Source: DATDDB01 sp035260545
GTDB lineage: Bacteria; Pseudomonadota; Gammaproteobacteria; Burkholderiales; Gallionellaceae
Direction of reading: 5' to 3'
NCBI GenBank assembly: GCA_035260545.1
Contig: DATFUZ010000080.1
Location: 1-32,922 of the forward strand
DNA length: 32,922 bases
Shown here: in pieces, positions 1 through 7,684 of the stretch
How positions within the stretch are numbered: the first letter of the stretch is position 1
Layout of the letters: every line of letters starts with the position of its first letter
The notes under the pieces: generated by a model
Seen by the model: the letters and a program-made list of their open reading frames with translations, nothing else
What the model was told of the DNA's origin: nothing
Databases searched by the model: none
Program-made: the position numbers and the translations under genes

Positions 1-862
1 CGTCGCCCGCCGCAAACACACCCGGGATGCTGGTCGCGGTCGCCTCGCCGTGGCGTCCGCCCTTGGTGATGATGTAGCCGTTGTCCATCTCGAGCTGGCC
101 GGCAAAGATGCCGGTATTCGGTTTGTGGCCGATGGCGATGAACACCCCCGACAGCGCAAAGTCCTGCGTTGCGCCTGTTTCCACATGCCTGGTGCGCATG
201 CCGGTGACGCCGCTGTCGTCGCCCAGCACCTCATCGAGCACCTGGTGCAGTTGCAGGGTGATCTTGCCTTCTTCCACTTTCTCCATCAGTTCATCAATCA
301 TGATGCGCTCGGCGCGGAAGGTGTCGCGCCTGTGCACCAGCGTCACGTGCTTGGCGATATTGGCAAGGTACAGCGCTTCCTCGACCGCAGTATTTCCGCC
401 GCCGATCACCGCGACCTCCTGGTTCTTGTAGAAGAAGCCGTCGCAGGTCGCGCAGCCGGAGACCCCCTTGCCCATGAAAGCTTGTTCCGAAGGCAGGCCA
501 AGGTATTGGGCGGATGCGCCGGTGGCGATGATCAGCGCGTCGCAGGTATAGATGCCGCTGTCGCCTTCCAGCGTGAACGGCTTTTGCTGGAGTCTGGCCG
601 TGTGGATGTGGTCGAAGATGATCTGCGTATTGAAGCGCTCCGCATGCTCCTGGAACCGCTGCATCAGCTCGGGCCCCTGCACGCCGTTGACGTCGCCCGG
701 CCAGTTGTCCACCTCGGTGGTGGTCATCAGTTGGCCGCCCTGCTCGATGCCGGTGATCAGCGTCGGGGTCAGGTTCGCGCGCGCGGCATAGACGGCGGCG
801 GTGTAACCGGCGGGGCCGGAGCCGAGAATGAGCAGGCGGTGGTGTTGGGTCTGTTTTTCCAT
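1..862 (-). CDS. trxB: Thioredoxin reductase (3' end outside window)
   Basis: NADPH-dependent flavoenzyme that reduces thioredoxin in the cytoplasm. About 287 codons are readable from the ATG at 862 down to base 2; the family is about 315 residues, so only the last 30 or so lie outside the window. Seen: FAD-binding GSGPAGYTAA near residues 14-23, the redox-active CATC (Cys137 and Cys140, matching the spacing in E. coli TrxB), the NADPH-binding GGGNTA motif, and the C-terminal start of the second FAD motif (PGVFAAGD) at the window edge. It is transcribed leftwards and diverges from mltB, with about 90 bp between the two starts that must hold both promoters. Identification is secure. Confidence 0.96.
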   Translation of the reverse strand, partial: MEKQTQHHRLLILGSGPAGYTAAVYAARANLTPTLITGIEQGGQLMTTTEVDNWPGDVNGVQGPELMQRFQEHAERFNTQIIFDHIHTARLQQKPFTLEGDSGIYTCDALIIATGASAQYLGLPSEQAFMGKGVSGCATCDGFFYKNQEVAVIGGGNTAVEEALYLANIAKHVTLVHRRDTFRAERIMIDELMEKVEEGKITLQLHQVLDEVLGDDSGVTGMRTRHVETGATQDFALSGVFIAIGHKPNTGIFAGQLEMDNGYIITKGGRHGEATATSIPGVFAAGD

Positions 863-951
863 GATTACGGCTTCCGATGCGTGAACTGGGAATGTAAGTA
901 AATGCTAAATTTAGCAGTGGCAAGCCCCTCTGTCGAGTAAAATACTGCACT

Positions 952-1908
952 ATGTTCGTTCGTATGCTTCTCATAGTCCTGTTGTTGTCGGCGCCGGTCG
1001 CCGCCCGCGCCTATGAGTCGCCGCAAGTCCCGCTCTTCATTGAGGAAATGGTGCTGAAGCATCATTTGCGGCGCGATCAACTGGAACGGGCGTTCAAGGT
1101 GGCGCAATACCAGCAGTCCGCGATCGACGCCATTACGGCCCCGGCCACGCGCAAACCCTGGCCCCAATACCGCGCCAACTTCGTCAATGCGGCACGCATT
1201 TCCGCCGGTCTCAAGTTCTGGAAGCGGAATGCGGTCGCCTTGCGCCGCGCCGAGAAGCGCTATGGTGTGCCGCAGGAGATCATCGTCGCCCTGCTGGGGG
1301 TGGAAACCTTCTACGGACGGCAGACCGGCGGCTACCGCACCCTGGATGCGCTGAGCACGCTGGCTTTCAATTATCCGGCGCGGGCGGATTTCTTCCGCAG
1401 CGAACTGGAACAATTCCTGCTGCTGGCGAGCGAGCAGCAGTTCAACCTGCTTGCGGTCAAGGGATCCTATGCCGGTGCCCTGGGCGTGGCGCAATTCATG
1501 CCCAGCAGTTACCGCAAGTACGCGGTGGATTTCAACGGCAACGGCAGGATAGACCTGATGCACGAGCGCACCGACGCGATCGGCAGCGCGGCCAATTATC
1601 TCAAGCAATACGGCTGGGTAAGAAACGGGCCGGTGGCCGTGCGCGGCACGCTGGTCGAGAATACCGATGCGGCGGATGTCAGCACGCCGCGTCCGGTTGC
1701 CGCCTGGGCGCAGGCGGGAATACAGCCGGCCGAGCCTGTCGTGAGCGGCGAGCCGGCCCGGCTGCTGGATTTTACGGTGAAGGATGGCAAGGAATTCTGG
1801 CTGGTGTTTCCCAATTTCGACGTCATCAGGACCTACAACAGCAGCAACTATTACGCGATGACGGTGTACCAGCTCGCGCAGGCGCTGAGCGCCGCGCACC
1901 GGCGCTAG
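952..1908 (+). CDS. mltB: Membrane-bound lytic murein transglycosylase B
   Basis: Cleaves the MurNAc-GlcNAc bond of peptidoglycan, forming 1,6-anhydro ends, in the periplasm. The protein has 318 residues with a cleavable signal peptide (residues 1-20, ending ARA), and no lipobox, so it looks soluble or secreted rather than lipidated like E. coli MltB. The catalytic glutamate is Glu118 in GVETFYGR, followed by the family signature ALGVAQFMPSSYRKYAVDFNGNG and an asparagine/aspartate-rich segment that binds calcium in relatives. It converges on the NlpC/P60 gene with the two stop codons overlapping by 4 bp, so two peptidoglycan hydrolases lie tail to tail. Confidence 0.93.
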   Translation: MFVRMLLIVLLLSAPVAARAYESPQVPLFIEEMVLKHHLRRDQLERAFKVAQYQQSAIDAITAPATRKPWPQYRANFVNAARISAGLKFWKRNAVALRRAEKRYGVPQEIIVALLGVETFYGRQTGGYRTLDALSTLAFNYPARADFFRSELEQFLLLASEQQFNLLAVKGSYAGALGVAQFMPSSYRKYAVDFNGNGRIDLMHERTDAIGSAANYLKQYGWVRNGPVAVRGTLVENTDAADVSTPRPVAAWAQAGIQPAEPVVSGEPARLLDFTVKDGKEFWLVFPNFDVIRTYNSSNYYAMTVYQLAQALSAAHRR

Positions 1909-2378
1909 CGCCGGTTGACGATACGCCGCGCACCGTTGTAGTGCGCCTGCCAGTAACGCAGGCTCATGTCCGCGATCTCGACAGTCCTGCCGGTGTGGGG
2001 CGAGTGGATGAATTTCGCATTGCCGATGTAGATGCCCACGTGCGAATAAGGCCAGCCTTGCGTGCTGTAGAACACCAGGTCGCCGGGCCGCAACTGGTTA
2101 CCCTTGATGCGCACGCCTACCCGGCTCATGTCTTCCGCACGGCGCGGCAGGTCTATCCTGCGGGTTTTCAGGAACACATAGCGCACGAAGCCGCTGCAGT
2201 CGAAACCGGTTCTGGGCGAAGTGCCACCGTAGTGGTAAGGGGTGCCGAGCAGGCTTTCCGCGTAGTGCACCACGTCGCCGCCTTGTCCTCTGGCCGTTCG
2301 CGGAGGGGTGGTGGAACAGGCGCCCAGGATACCTGCGACGACGAGAAGAAGCGAAATGGCGGCAAATTTCTTTCTCAT
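1905..2378 (-). CDS. NlpC/P60 family peptidoglycan endopeptidase, lipoprotein
   Basis: Predicted cysteine peptidase that cuts stem peptides of peptidoglycan. The 157 residues start with a lipoprotein signal peptide (lipobox ILGAC, lipidated Cys21), so the mature protein should be anchored in a membrane on the periplasmic side. The single NlpC/P60 domain shows catalytic Cys61 in FDCSGFVRY, His113 in YSHVGIYIG and a third polar residue His125 in FIHSP. Length and arrangement match the small Spr/NlpC class. It converges on mltB. Confidence 0.92.
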   Translation of the reverse strand: MRKKFAAISLLLVVAGILGACSTTPPRTARGQGGDVVHYAESLLGTPYHYGGTSPRTGFDCSGFVRYVFLKTRRIDLPRRAEDMSRVGVRIKGNQLRPGDLVFYSTQGWPYSHVGIYIGNAKFIHSPHTGRTVEIADMSLRYWQAHYNGARRIVNRR

Positions 2379-2461
2379 GCGGCGAATTTAAGGCAAATGC
2401 ATGCGGCTTGTAAAGGGAATTCGTGTCGAAATGCCACACTTCGCCCCATACGGGGGGCTGA

Positions 2462-3661
2462 TCAGCGACCGACTTCGCCGGCTTCTGGCGCTGGCTTGTC
2501 ATTCAGCGCAATGATGAGGAGTGCAACGACGGCAAACGCCGCTCCGCCATGGAAGGTGTAGGCCGGGCCCAGATGTTCCCACAATTCGCCGGCCACGACG
2601 CTCGCCCCCAGCATGGCCGCCCCGCTGCACAAATTGAAGAAGCCGAAGGCCGTGCCGCGCAGGTCGGCAGGCGCGGCACCGGCCACCATGGTCGCCAGCA
2701 GGCCCTGGGTCAGGCCCATGTGCAGTCCCCAGAGCACGATGCCACTGAAGACGACCGCCAGATGGCTGCTGATCCCGAGCACGATGTCGGAGGCGATCAG
2801 CAGCAGCAAGCCGTATTTCAGCAGCGTGGTATGGCGCATGGTATCGGCCAGCTTGCCGAACGGGTAGGCGGTAAGCGCATACACCACATTCATCGCGACG
2901 AATACGAGCGGCAGCCATGCGTCGCCCAGTCCGCCTTGCCTGGCGCGCAGCACGAGAAACGCCTCGCTGAAGCGGGCGAGCATGAACAGCGCGCCGAACA
3001 CGACGACCCACCAGTAGTGCGCGTGCAGGCGCTTGAGGCTGGCCAGCGCGATCGGGTTTGTCGGCTTGCCGTCGCGCCGGTGTTCGGGCTCGCGCACGCC
3101 GAACAGCAGCAGCATCACCGATAGGAGTGCGGGAATGACCGCGAACCAGAACACCGAGCGATAGTGGTCGGCCAGCAGCAGCATCAGGCCGATGGCCAGC
3201 AGCGGGCCGACAAAAGCGCCCACGGTGTCCAGCGCCTGGCGCAGCCCGAAAGCGGCGCCGCGCAGGTGCGGCGGGGCGATGTCGGCCACCAGCGCATCGC
3301 GCGGGGCGCCGCGAAGACCCTTGCCGGTGCGGTCGATCAGGCGTGCGCCGAGCACCCAGCCGGGGCCTGCTGCCAGGGCGAACAGCGGTTTGGACAATGC
3401 GGCCAGGCCGTAGCCTGCAAGAGCGAGCACCTTGCGGCGGCCCAGATAATCGCTCAAAACGCCGGAGAAAATCTTGACGATCAGCGCCAGGGATTCGGCC
3501 GCGCCCTCGATGAAGCCCAGCATCGCGGCGCTTGCGCCCAGCGTGCCGACCAGGAAGGCGGGCAGCAGGCTGTGGATCAGCTCGGAAGAAGTATCCATGA
3601 GCAGGCTGACGAAGCCCAGCGCCCAGATGCTCGCCGGAATCTGGCGCAGCGGCCGGCTCAT
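2462..3661 (-). CDS. MFS transporter
   Basis: Major facilitator superfamily permease, 399 residues, about 12 hydrophobic helices. The first inter-helix loop carries the MFS signature in the form SDYLGRRK, followed by RLIDRTGKGLRGAPRDALVAD, a pattern typical of the drug/unknown-substrate MFS subgroup found in proteobacteria. The ATG at 3661 is chosen because it overlaps the stop codon of the upstream M48 protease gene as ATGA, which implies translational coupling; a longer reading frame to 3817 runs into that gene and is discarded. Substrate cannot be told from sequence. Confidence 0.88.
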   Translation of the reverse strand: MSRPLRQIPASIWALGFVSLLMDTSSELIHSLLPAFLVGTLGASAAMLGFIEGAAESLALIVKIFSGVLSDYLGRRKVLALAGYGLAALSKPLFALAAGPGWVLGARLIDRTGKGLRGAPRDALVADIAPPHLRGAAFGLRQALDTVGAFVGPLLAIGLMLLLADHYRSVFWFAVIPALLSVMLLLFGVREPEHRRDGKPTNPIALASLKRLHAHYWWVVVFGALFMLARFSEAFLVLRARQGGLGDAWLPLVFVAMNVVYALTAYPFGKLADTMRHTTLLKYGLLLLIASDIVLGISSHLAVVFSGIVLWGLHMGLTQGLLATMVAGAAPADLRGTAFGFFNLCSGAAMLGASVVAGELWEHLGPAYTFHGGAAFAVVALLIIALNDKPAPEAGEVGR

Positions 3662-4494
3662 GGTGCGCGCTCCTGCCGGCGAGCGGCCTCGTACAGCGGC
3701 ATCACCGTGGGCAGCAGCGATTCGATTTCCTGGATGCGGTTCTCGTCCGCCGGGTGGGTGCTGAGGAACTCCGGCGGCTTGCCCTGGCCCTGGCTGGCCG
3801 CCATCATCTTGCGCCACAGGGTGACGCCGGCGCGCGGGTCGTAGCCGGCGCGTGCGGCAAGTTCCAGGCCGATGCGATCGGCCTCGCTCTCGTCGGTGCG
3901 GCTGAACTTGGTCGCGATGAAATTCTGGTAACTGAGCGTCGCCATGTCCGATGCGCCCGCGCCCAGTCCGAGCAGCGCCCCACCGAGGTCTATCGCGGTC
4001 TGCGCCGCGATGGCTTGCGATACCTGCTCGCGCGCATGCTCGCGCAAGGCGTGGGCGATCTCGTGTCCCATGACCACGGCAATCTCGTCATCGCTCAAGT
4101 GCAGGCGGGTGATGAGCCCGGAGTAGACCATGATCTTGCCGCCCGGCATGCAGAAGGCGTTGAGCGTGCTGCTGGAAATTACATTCACCTCCCATTTCCA
4201 GCGCGGCGCATCCGGCCGGAATACGCCGGTTTGCGGCTCCAGGCGCGCGGCGATGGCTCGCACCCGCGCGAGCATGGCCGGATCGGTGTTCAGGTCGCCT
4301 TTGGTGATCGAATCGGATTTCAGCGTGTTGTACGCCTGCGCCGCCATCTGGTCCATCTTGGCGGATGAAATCAGCAGCAATTGCGGCCGGCTCGCGCCCA
4401 CTGCGCCGCCGGCCGTGGTCGTGGCGCAGCCGGCCAGCAGGGCCGGCAACAGCGCCAGCGCTGTGGTCAGGGCGATTCGGGCTGGATGCAGCAT
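3658..4494 (-). CDS. M48 family metalloprotease, lipoprotein (LoiP/YcaL-like)
   Basis: Zinc metallopeptidase of the M48B type, predicted to act in outer-membrane protein quality control in the periplasm. With the start used here the protein has 278 residues: signal peptide with lipobox LLAGC, then the HEIAH zinc motif (His144 first) and the downstream ligand glutamate in DESEADRIGLELAARAGY. An alternative ATG at 4527 adds 11 residues; neither start has a clear Shine-Dalgarno sequence, and the shorter one gives the more usual lipoprotein n-region. The stop overlaps the start of the MFS gene (ATGA), so the two form an operon. Confidence 0.9.
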   Translation of the reverse strand: MLHPARIALTTALALLPALLAGCATTTAGGAVGASRPQLLLISSAKMDQMAAQAYNTLKSDSITKGDLNTDPAMLARVRAIAARLEPQTGVFRPDAPRWKWEVNVISSSTLNAFCMPGGKIMVYSGLITRLHLSDDEIAVVMGHEIAHALREHAREQVSQAIAAQTAIDLGGALLGLGAGASDMATLSYQNFIATKFSRTDESEADRIGLELAARAGYDPRAGVTLWRKMMAASQGQGKPPEFLSTHPADENRIQEIESLLPTVMPLYEAARRQERAP

Positions 4495-4636
4495 TCGCGC
4501 AAAGGATTGGTCGATGGTGCGAATCATACCGTATCTGTTGACATATAATCCGGGGGCAGAAACCCGGCGCGTAACCGACACTCGGCCTTCGCGTGCGGGG
4601 CGCGCTTTATATTTGTGAAGATCGGGACCAACTTTC

Positions 4637-5128
4637 ATGAGACTGCGTACTCTCGTTTTCGTTCTTGCCCTGTTTCCCGTGTGCGCGCTTGCGGACGATG
4701 CGGACAACCAGGGCATGTTCTATCTGGCGGGCGGCGGCGGCAGCCATGGCCCCAGCCTCACCATCGGCGCGGGCACCCGGGTGGACGCGCTGGAACTTAA
4801 CGCCATTGATCTGGGCACGACCGCATATGGCGGTACGGCAAAATTCGTCGGCCTGTCGCTGGTGCAGAATACCACGCCCAAGTATGGCTTCAATGCGCTG
4901 GTCCGCCTCGGCATGGGACGCGAGACCACCACCTTTCCCGGCGGGCTGGCCGCGCACCAGATGTGGTTCGCGAACGGCATCTATTTCGGCCTGGGGGCGC
5001 AATACCGCATCGGCGATCATTTTGCGCTGCGTGCCGAGGTGAACCGCATCCGCTACGCCGCCAGCCCCGACGGGCTGGACGATCGCCTGCGCTATCCCGT
5101 CACCCTGAGCGCAATGGTCATCTTCTGA
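4637..5128 (+). CDS. Small outer-membrane beta-barrel protein
   Basis: 163 residues with a clear signal peptide (about residues 1-19, cleavage after ALA). The rest alternates polar and hydrophobic residues in short strands, has a Gly-rich first part, the GLGAQYRIGDHFALRAEVNRIRYA pattern common to OmpA-like eight-stranded barrels (here split over two strands), and ends in phenylalanine, the usual C-terminal signal for barrel assembly. Probably an Opacity/OMP_b-brl type barrel. Function unknown. It diverges from the M48 protease gene. Confidence 0.78.
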   Translation: MRLRTLVFVLALFPVCALADDADNQGMFYLAGGGGSHGPSLTIGAGTRVDALELNAIDLGTTAYGGTAKFVGLSLVQNTTPKYGFNALVRLGMGRETTTFPGGLAAHQMWFANGIYFGLGAQYRIGDHFALRAEVNRIRYAASPDGLDDRLRYPVTLSAMVIF

Positions 5129-5233
5129 CGTTGCCCATATGCCCGCCTTTGATGTGGCTCAGGCGCCAGTAGGCAGTGGTCGGGATGGTAAAATGTCGCA
5201 ACCTCGCGCACTTTATGCAGGATACATATCGTC

Positions 5234-5734
5234 ATGTCGTTCATGCTGGGCACCGTCGTTTATATCGCAGTTTCTCCCGAGCGCGTCACGGTTCGGGACG
5301 TCGGGTCGGGAAAGGCCTTTTCGGAAGTCCCGGAGATCGCGCTGAGCGGCATTGACAAAATCACGGTCGTGGCCATAGGCGCGGAAGCGCGCAAGCATGC
5401 GTCCGATCCTGCCGTCAAAGTAATCAACCCGTTTACGCATCCGCGTTCGCTGTTCTCCGACTTTACGCTCGCAGAGCAATTCCTGAAGCTGGCGATGCGG
5501 CGCGTGGTTGCTGGTTCCATCTTCCAACCGTCGCCCAAAGTGATCGCGCACCTCCCTGGCGACCCGGAAGGCGGCTATACCCAAATCGAACGGCGTGTCA
5601 TACGCGAAATGGCTTTTTCGGCGGGCGCGCGGCAGGTGGACGTGATCGAAGGCCGTGAGCCCACCGACCAGGAATTGTTGAACTGGACCTTCGGCAGCGA
5701 CCAGTCCTTGACCGGAATTCAAAAACATCAGTGA
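5234..5734 (+). CDS. MreB-like half-protein (actin-fold subdomain I only)
   Basis: 166-residue protein that aligns by eye with the first half of MreB: VAIGAEARK, then NPFTHPRSLFSDFTLAEQFLK, then a block matching the MreB stretch around RPSPRV, TQVERRAIRESA and GAGAREV (here SPKVIAHLP, TQIERRVIREMA, SAGARQVDVIE). The phosphate-1 loop DLGTANT of MreB is not conserved, and everything after the first half (phosphate-2 loop, adenosine motif, subdomain II) is absent; it ends about 20 residues past the last match. The frame is intact with a plausible AGGA ribosome site, so it seems a genuine short protein rather than debris. Ten bases separate it from the downstream M50 protease gene, suggesting one operon. 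Function unknown; ATP-dependent polymerisation is unlikely. Confidence 0.8.
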   Translation: MSFMLGTVVYIAVSPERVTVRDVGSGKAFSEVPEIALSGIDKITVVAIGAEARKHASDPAVKVINPFTHPRSLFSDFTLAEQFLKLAMRRVVAGSIFQPSPKVIAHLPGDPEGGYTQIERRVIREMAFSAGARQVDVIEGREPTDQELLNWTFGSDQSLTGIQKHQ

Positions 5735-5744
5735 GTATTTACCC

Positions 5745-6374
5745 ATGAGATCAGGCTATTGGAAACTAGGCACGTGGCAGGACATTCCTTTTTACCTGCA
5801 TTGGTCGGTGCTGCTGTGGCTGCCGCTCTATTGGTCGTCGTACCCCGATCCGGCCTGGGCCATCCTCAGCATGTTCGCCTTTCTCTCGCTGCTGCTGGCG
5901 CACGAGGCCGGCCATGCCGTGGCGGCGATGTCATGCGGGCTGCGGGTGCACGCCATCGAGGCGCGTCTGTTTGGCGGCCTGTGCTGGCACGAAGCCGCCT
6001 ATTCGGAAAGGGATGACGTGCTCGTCGCCTGGGGCGGCGTGCTGGCGCAGGCCTGCGTGTTGCTGATCGCGGTGCTTGCGGAAAAAGTGCTGTGGAGGGG
6101 CTATCCGGACCTGGCTTACTCCCTGATGCCGCTGTTCTATGTGTTCATCAAGGCCAACGTGGTGATCGCCGCCGTGAACCTGCTGCCGGTTCCGCCGCTT
6201 GATGGCTACCGGGCCTGGCGCGCGTTTCCCATGCTGTGGGAATACCTGTCGTCGGGCACGGCGCAACGTCCGCGCACGGGCGGGAATGTCACCCCCTTCG
6301 GCCGGCGCGGCGGCTTCCTTGATGACGTTCGGCGCGCAATCGCGCACTTGCTCGAGCGGCTGAAAGGGAAATGA
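5745..6374 (+). CDS. M50 (site-2 type) membrane metalloprotease
   Basis: Integral-membrane zinc peptidase of 209 residues with about four to five hydrophobic segments. HEAGH at residues 53-57 gives two zinc ligands and the catalytic glutamate; NLLPVPPLDG at residues 145-154 supplies the third ligand (Asp153). There is no PDZ domain, as in the small SpoIVFB/Rip-like group. Site-2 proteases cut membrane-embedded substrates, often anti-sigma factors or signal-peptide remnants; no such substrate is coded alongside. The direct upstream gene is the MreB-like half-protein, and the two probably form one transcript. Confidence 0.88.
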   Translation: MRSGYWKLGTWQDIPFYLHWSVLLWLPLYWSSYPDPAWAILSMFAFLSLLLAHEAGHAVAAMSCGLRVHAIEARLFGGLCWHEAAYSERDDVLVAWGGVLAQACVLLIAVLAEKVLWRGYPDLAYSLMPLFYVFIKANVVIAAVNLLPVPPLDGYRAWRAFPMLWEYLSSGTAQRPRTGGNVTPFGRRGGFLDDVRRAIAHLLERLKGK

Positions 6375-6377
6375 GCG

Positions 6378-6397
6378 CCTGCCGCCGCGGCGGCAGG
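6378..6397. repeat. Perfect 20-bp palindrome between convergent genes
   Basis: Arms 6378-6387 and 6388-6397 are exact reverse complements, GC only apart from one A:T pair, and lie 4 bp after the stop of the M50 gene and 42 bp before the end of the convergent DUF2167 gene. No T tract follows on either strand, so this is not a standard intrinsic terminator; it may act as a bidirectional pause or transcript-end protecting hairpin. Confidence 0.6.
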
Positions 6398-6438
6398 GCA
6401 AGGTGAACGTCCCCGGCGTCCTGCCGGAGACGATGGCC

Positions 6439-7341
6439 TTATTCGGCGGGGCTTTCCTTCTTCTTGAGACCCAGCAGTTTGCGGACACCGGCGACCAGCG
6501 CCAGGACGCCCACCACTACCAGTTTCTTCGCGGCAATCAGCAGCGCGAACAGTTTCGCGAACAGACCCACCTTGGCGGCGACCGCCCCGGCCACGAGTGC
6601 GGCGACTCCGTATTCGGCGACCTTGTCGGTGCTGCTGTTGAAATCGGCGTAGCGGTTGCCCGGGGTGAAGTCGGCAAAGCCGATCACTTTCTGCATTTCG
6701 CCCTTGATGAGGGGCAGCTGACTCATACCCGCCACCGCATTCAGTACCAGCACGCCTTTGCGGCCCAGCACGCGGATCTTGTAGTTCAGCGTGTGCTCGG
6801 TGGCGTCGCCGGATTTCAGGTCGAGCGCCCAGTAAAGCTTGTGGGTGGCGGAGTCGTAACGCGGCGGCTCCGCCCAGCCGGTGAGCAGCAGGGACGGGTA
6901 GCCCTGGCTGGTGCGCTCCTTGTCGGCCTCGGCGCTGTTGTCTTTCATCTGCTTGAGCAGGTCGCTGTAGTCGATCTTGCTGGCGTCGTCATCCTTGACG
7001 TGGCCGTCGTCCATATAGGTGATGATCACGCCCCAGGCGTCGGGCGAGAGCGGGCTGACATCGGCCGGAAAGATCATCCCCAATGGCTTGTCGCCGGGCG
7101 GATTGCCCCAGGCGTTGACCAGCACTTTCTCGGCATCGTCAGGGCCGAGGTAACGGAAGTTTGGCGGCATGTCCAGGCTGGCCATGCCGCCGGGCAGATC
7201 GATCTTGCCGTTCTGGAACTTGAGCGAGGCCACGAATTGCTCGGCGGTCATCTGCTTGCCGGGCTGCGGGTCCGCCCAGGTGGATAACGCAAAACCGGAC
7301 AAGAAAATCAGGACGAACGAATACAGCAGTTTTTTCAACAT
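6439..7341 (-). CDS. DUF2167 family membrane protein
   Basis: 300 residues with a signal peptide (cleavage near STWA), a long extracytoplasmic DUF2167 domain and a C-terminal hydrophobic region of about 60 residues (one or two membrane helices) closed by LKKKE. The domain is recognised from GKIDLPGGMASLDMPPNFRYL, the VLVNAWGNPP segment, and DAWGVIITYMDDGHVKDDDA followed by IDYSDLLKQMK (key parts quoted in pieces). No biochemical role is established for this family. The start at 7341 is preceded by a G-rich ribosome site. It converges on the M50 protease gene. Confidence 0.85.
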   Translation of the reverse strand: MLKKLLYSFVLIFLSGFALSTWADPQPGKQMTAEQFVASLKFQNGKIDLPGGMASLDMPPNFRYLGPDDAEKVLVNAWGNPPGDKPLGMIFPADVSPLSPDAWGVIITYMDDGHVKDDDASKIDYSDLLKQMKDNSAEADKERTSQGYPSLLLTGWAEPPRYDSATHKLYWALDLKSGDATEHTLNYKIRVLGRKGVLVLNAVAGMSQLPLIKGEMQKVIGFADFTPGNRYADFNSSTDKVAEYGVAALVAGAVAAKVGLFAKLFALLIAAKKLVVVGVLALVAGVRKLLGLKKKESPAE

Positions 7342-7453
7342 GATGCCCCCCTTTTAAGGCTTGGTGAAATCAGCGGCTATGGTACCCGAAGGCAGGGCTA
7401 GTCCACAATCTGCCGTGATTGAAATGGAAAGGGCCGCGAGGCATCGCGCCGGA

Positions 7454-7482
7454 TTGACAGCGCGCAGGGCGCACACCATAAT
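7454..7482 (+). promoter_or_regulatory. Sigma-70 promoter of the EamA transporter leader
   Basis: A perfect -35 hexamer TTGACA (7454-7459), a 17-bp spacer and a -10 hexamer CATAAT (7477-7482, five of six consensus bases). Transcription should begin at about 7489-7490, immediately before the first pairing strand of the leader RNA. The spacing and position make this one of the clearest promoters in the window. Confidence 0.8.
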
Positions 7483-7489
7483 CGAGCCC

Positions 7490-7684
7490 ATGACTGCTTC
7501 TCAATTTCATCGCCACAACCGAGTACGCACCCGCGCAGCGGAGCGCGTCGCGCGCCCGTGCGCAATGTGGCCTGGGGAGCAAGCCGCCGGATAGGCGAAG
7601 TAAAGCAAGCAGTTTCCGCAAAGGCCACAGCAACCGTCTGTGGCCTTTTTGTTTTTTGGCCATCAACCAGGAAAGGAAGTGAAC
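7490..7684 (+). promoter_or_regulatory. Structured 5' leader, candidate transcription-attenuating riboswitch
   Basis: The leader between the promoter and the EamA start folds into a multibranched element. Closing helix: 7492-7499 with 7607-7614 (8 bp, last pair G-U). Inside it, helix P2: GCCACA 7512-7517 with TGTGGC 7566-7571, extended by CGCAC 7526-7530 with GTGCG 7558-7562 and a GC-rich hairpin. A small hairpin CGCC/GGCG lies at about 7584-7596. TGTGGCCT (7566-7573) can instead pair with AGGCCACA (7622-7629), the 5' arm of the terminator, giving an 8-bp antiterminator exclusive with both P2 and the terminator. The organisation is that of a ligand-controlled OFF switch. It matches no riboswitch class whose consensus I can recall. 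A separate small RNA of about 165 nt is the alternative. Confidence 0.65.
7620..7657 (+). terminator. Intrinsic terminator in the EamA leader
   Basis: An 11-bp perfect stem, 7620-7630 with 7638-7648, a 7-nt loop and a T tract to 7657 interrupted by one G. It sits 27 bp before the start codon of the transporter, so full-length mRNA requires read-through or antitermination. Its 5' arm shares the GCCACA sequence with the 5' arm of upstream helix P2. Confidence 0.9.

Noticed and set aside
3662..3817. N-terminal extension of the MFS transporter by 52 residues
   Set aside because: It is the shifted frame of the M48 protease gene; the ATGA overlap start at 3661 fits the transporter family.
4538..4549. 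TTGACA directly followed by TATAAT
   Set aside because: The two hexamers abut with no spacer, so they cannot serve together as a sigma-70 promoter. TATAAT alone has no suitable -35 at 16-18 bp. It may be chance or a remnant.
7361..7594. 77-codon open frame overlapping the EamA leader
   Set aside because: It starts before the promoter, runs through the structured RNA and has no family likeness or ribosome site.
7490..7660. The EamA leader as 6S RNA
   Set aside because: The AUUUCAU-CCACA-like stretch resembles 6S in passing, but the closed element is only about 125 nt, its ends are followed by an independent terminator hairpin, and it lies within a transporter leader. Kept as an attenuator candidate.
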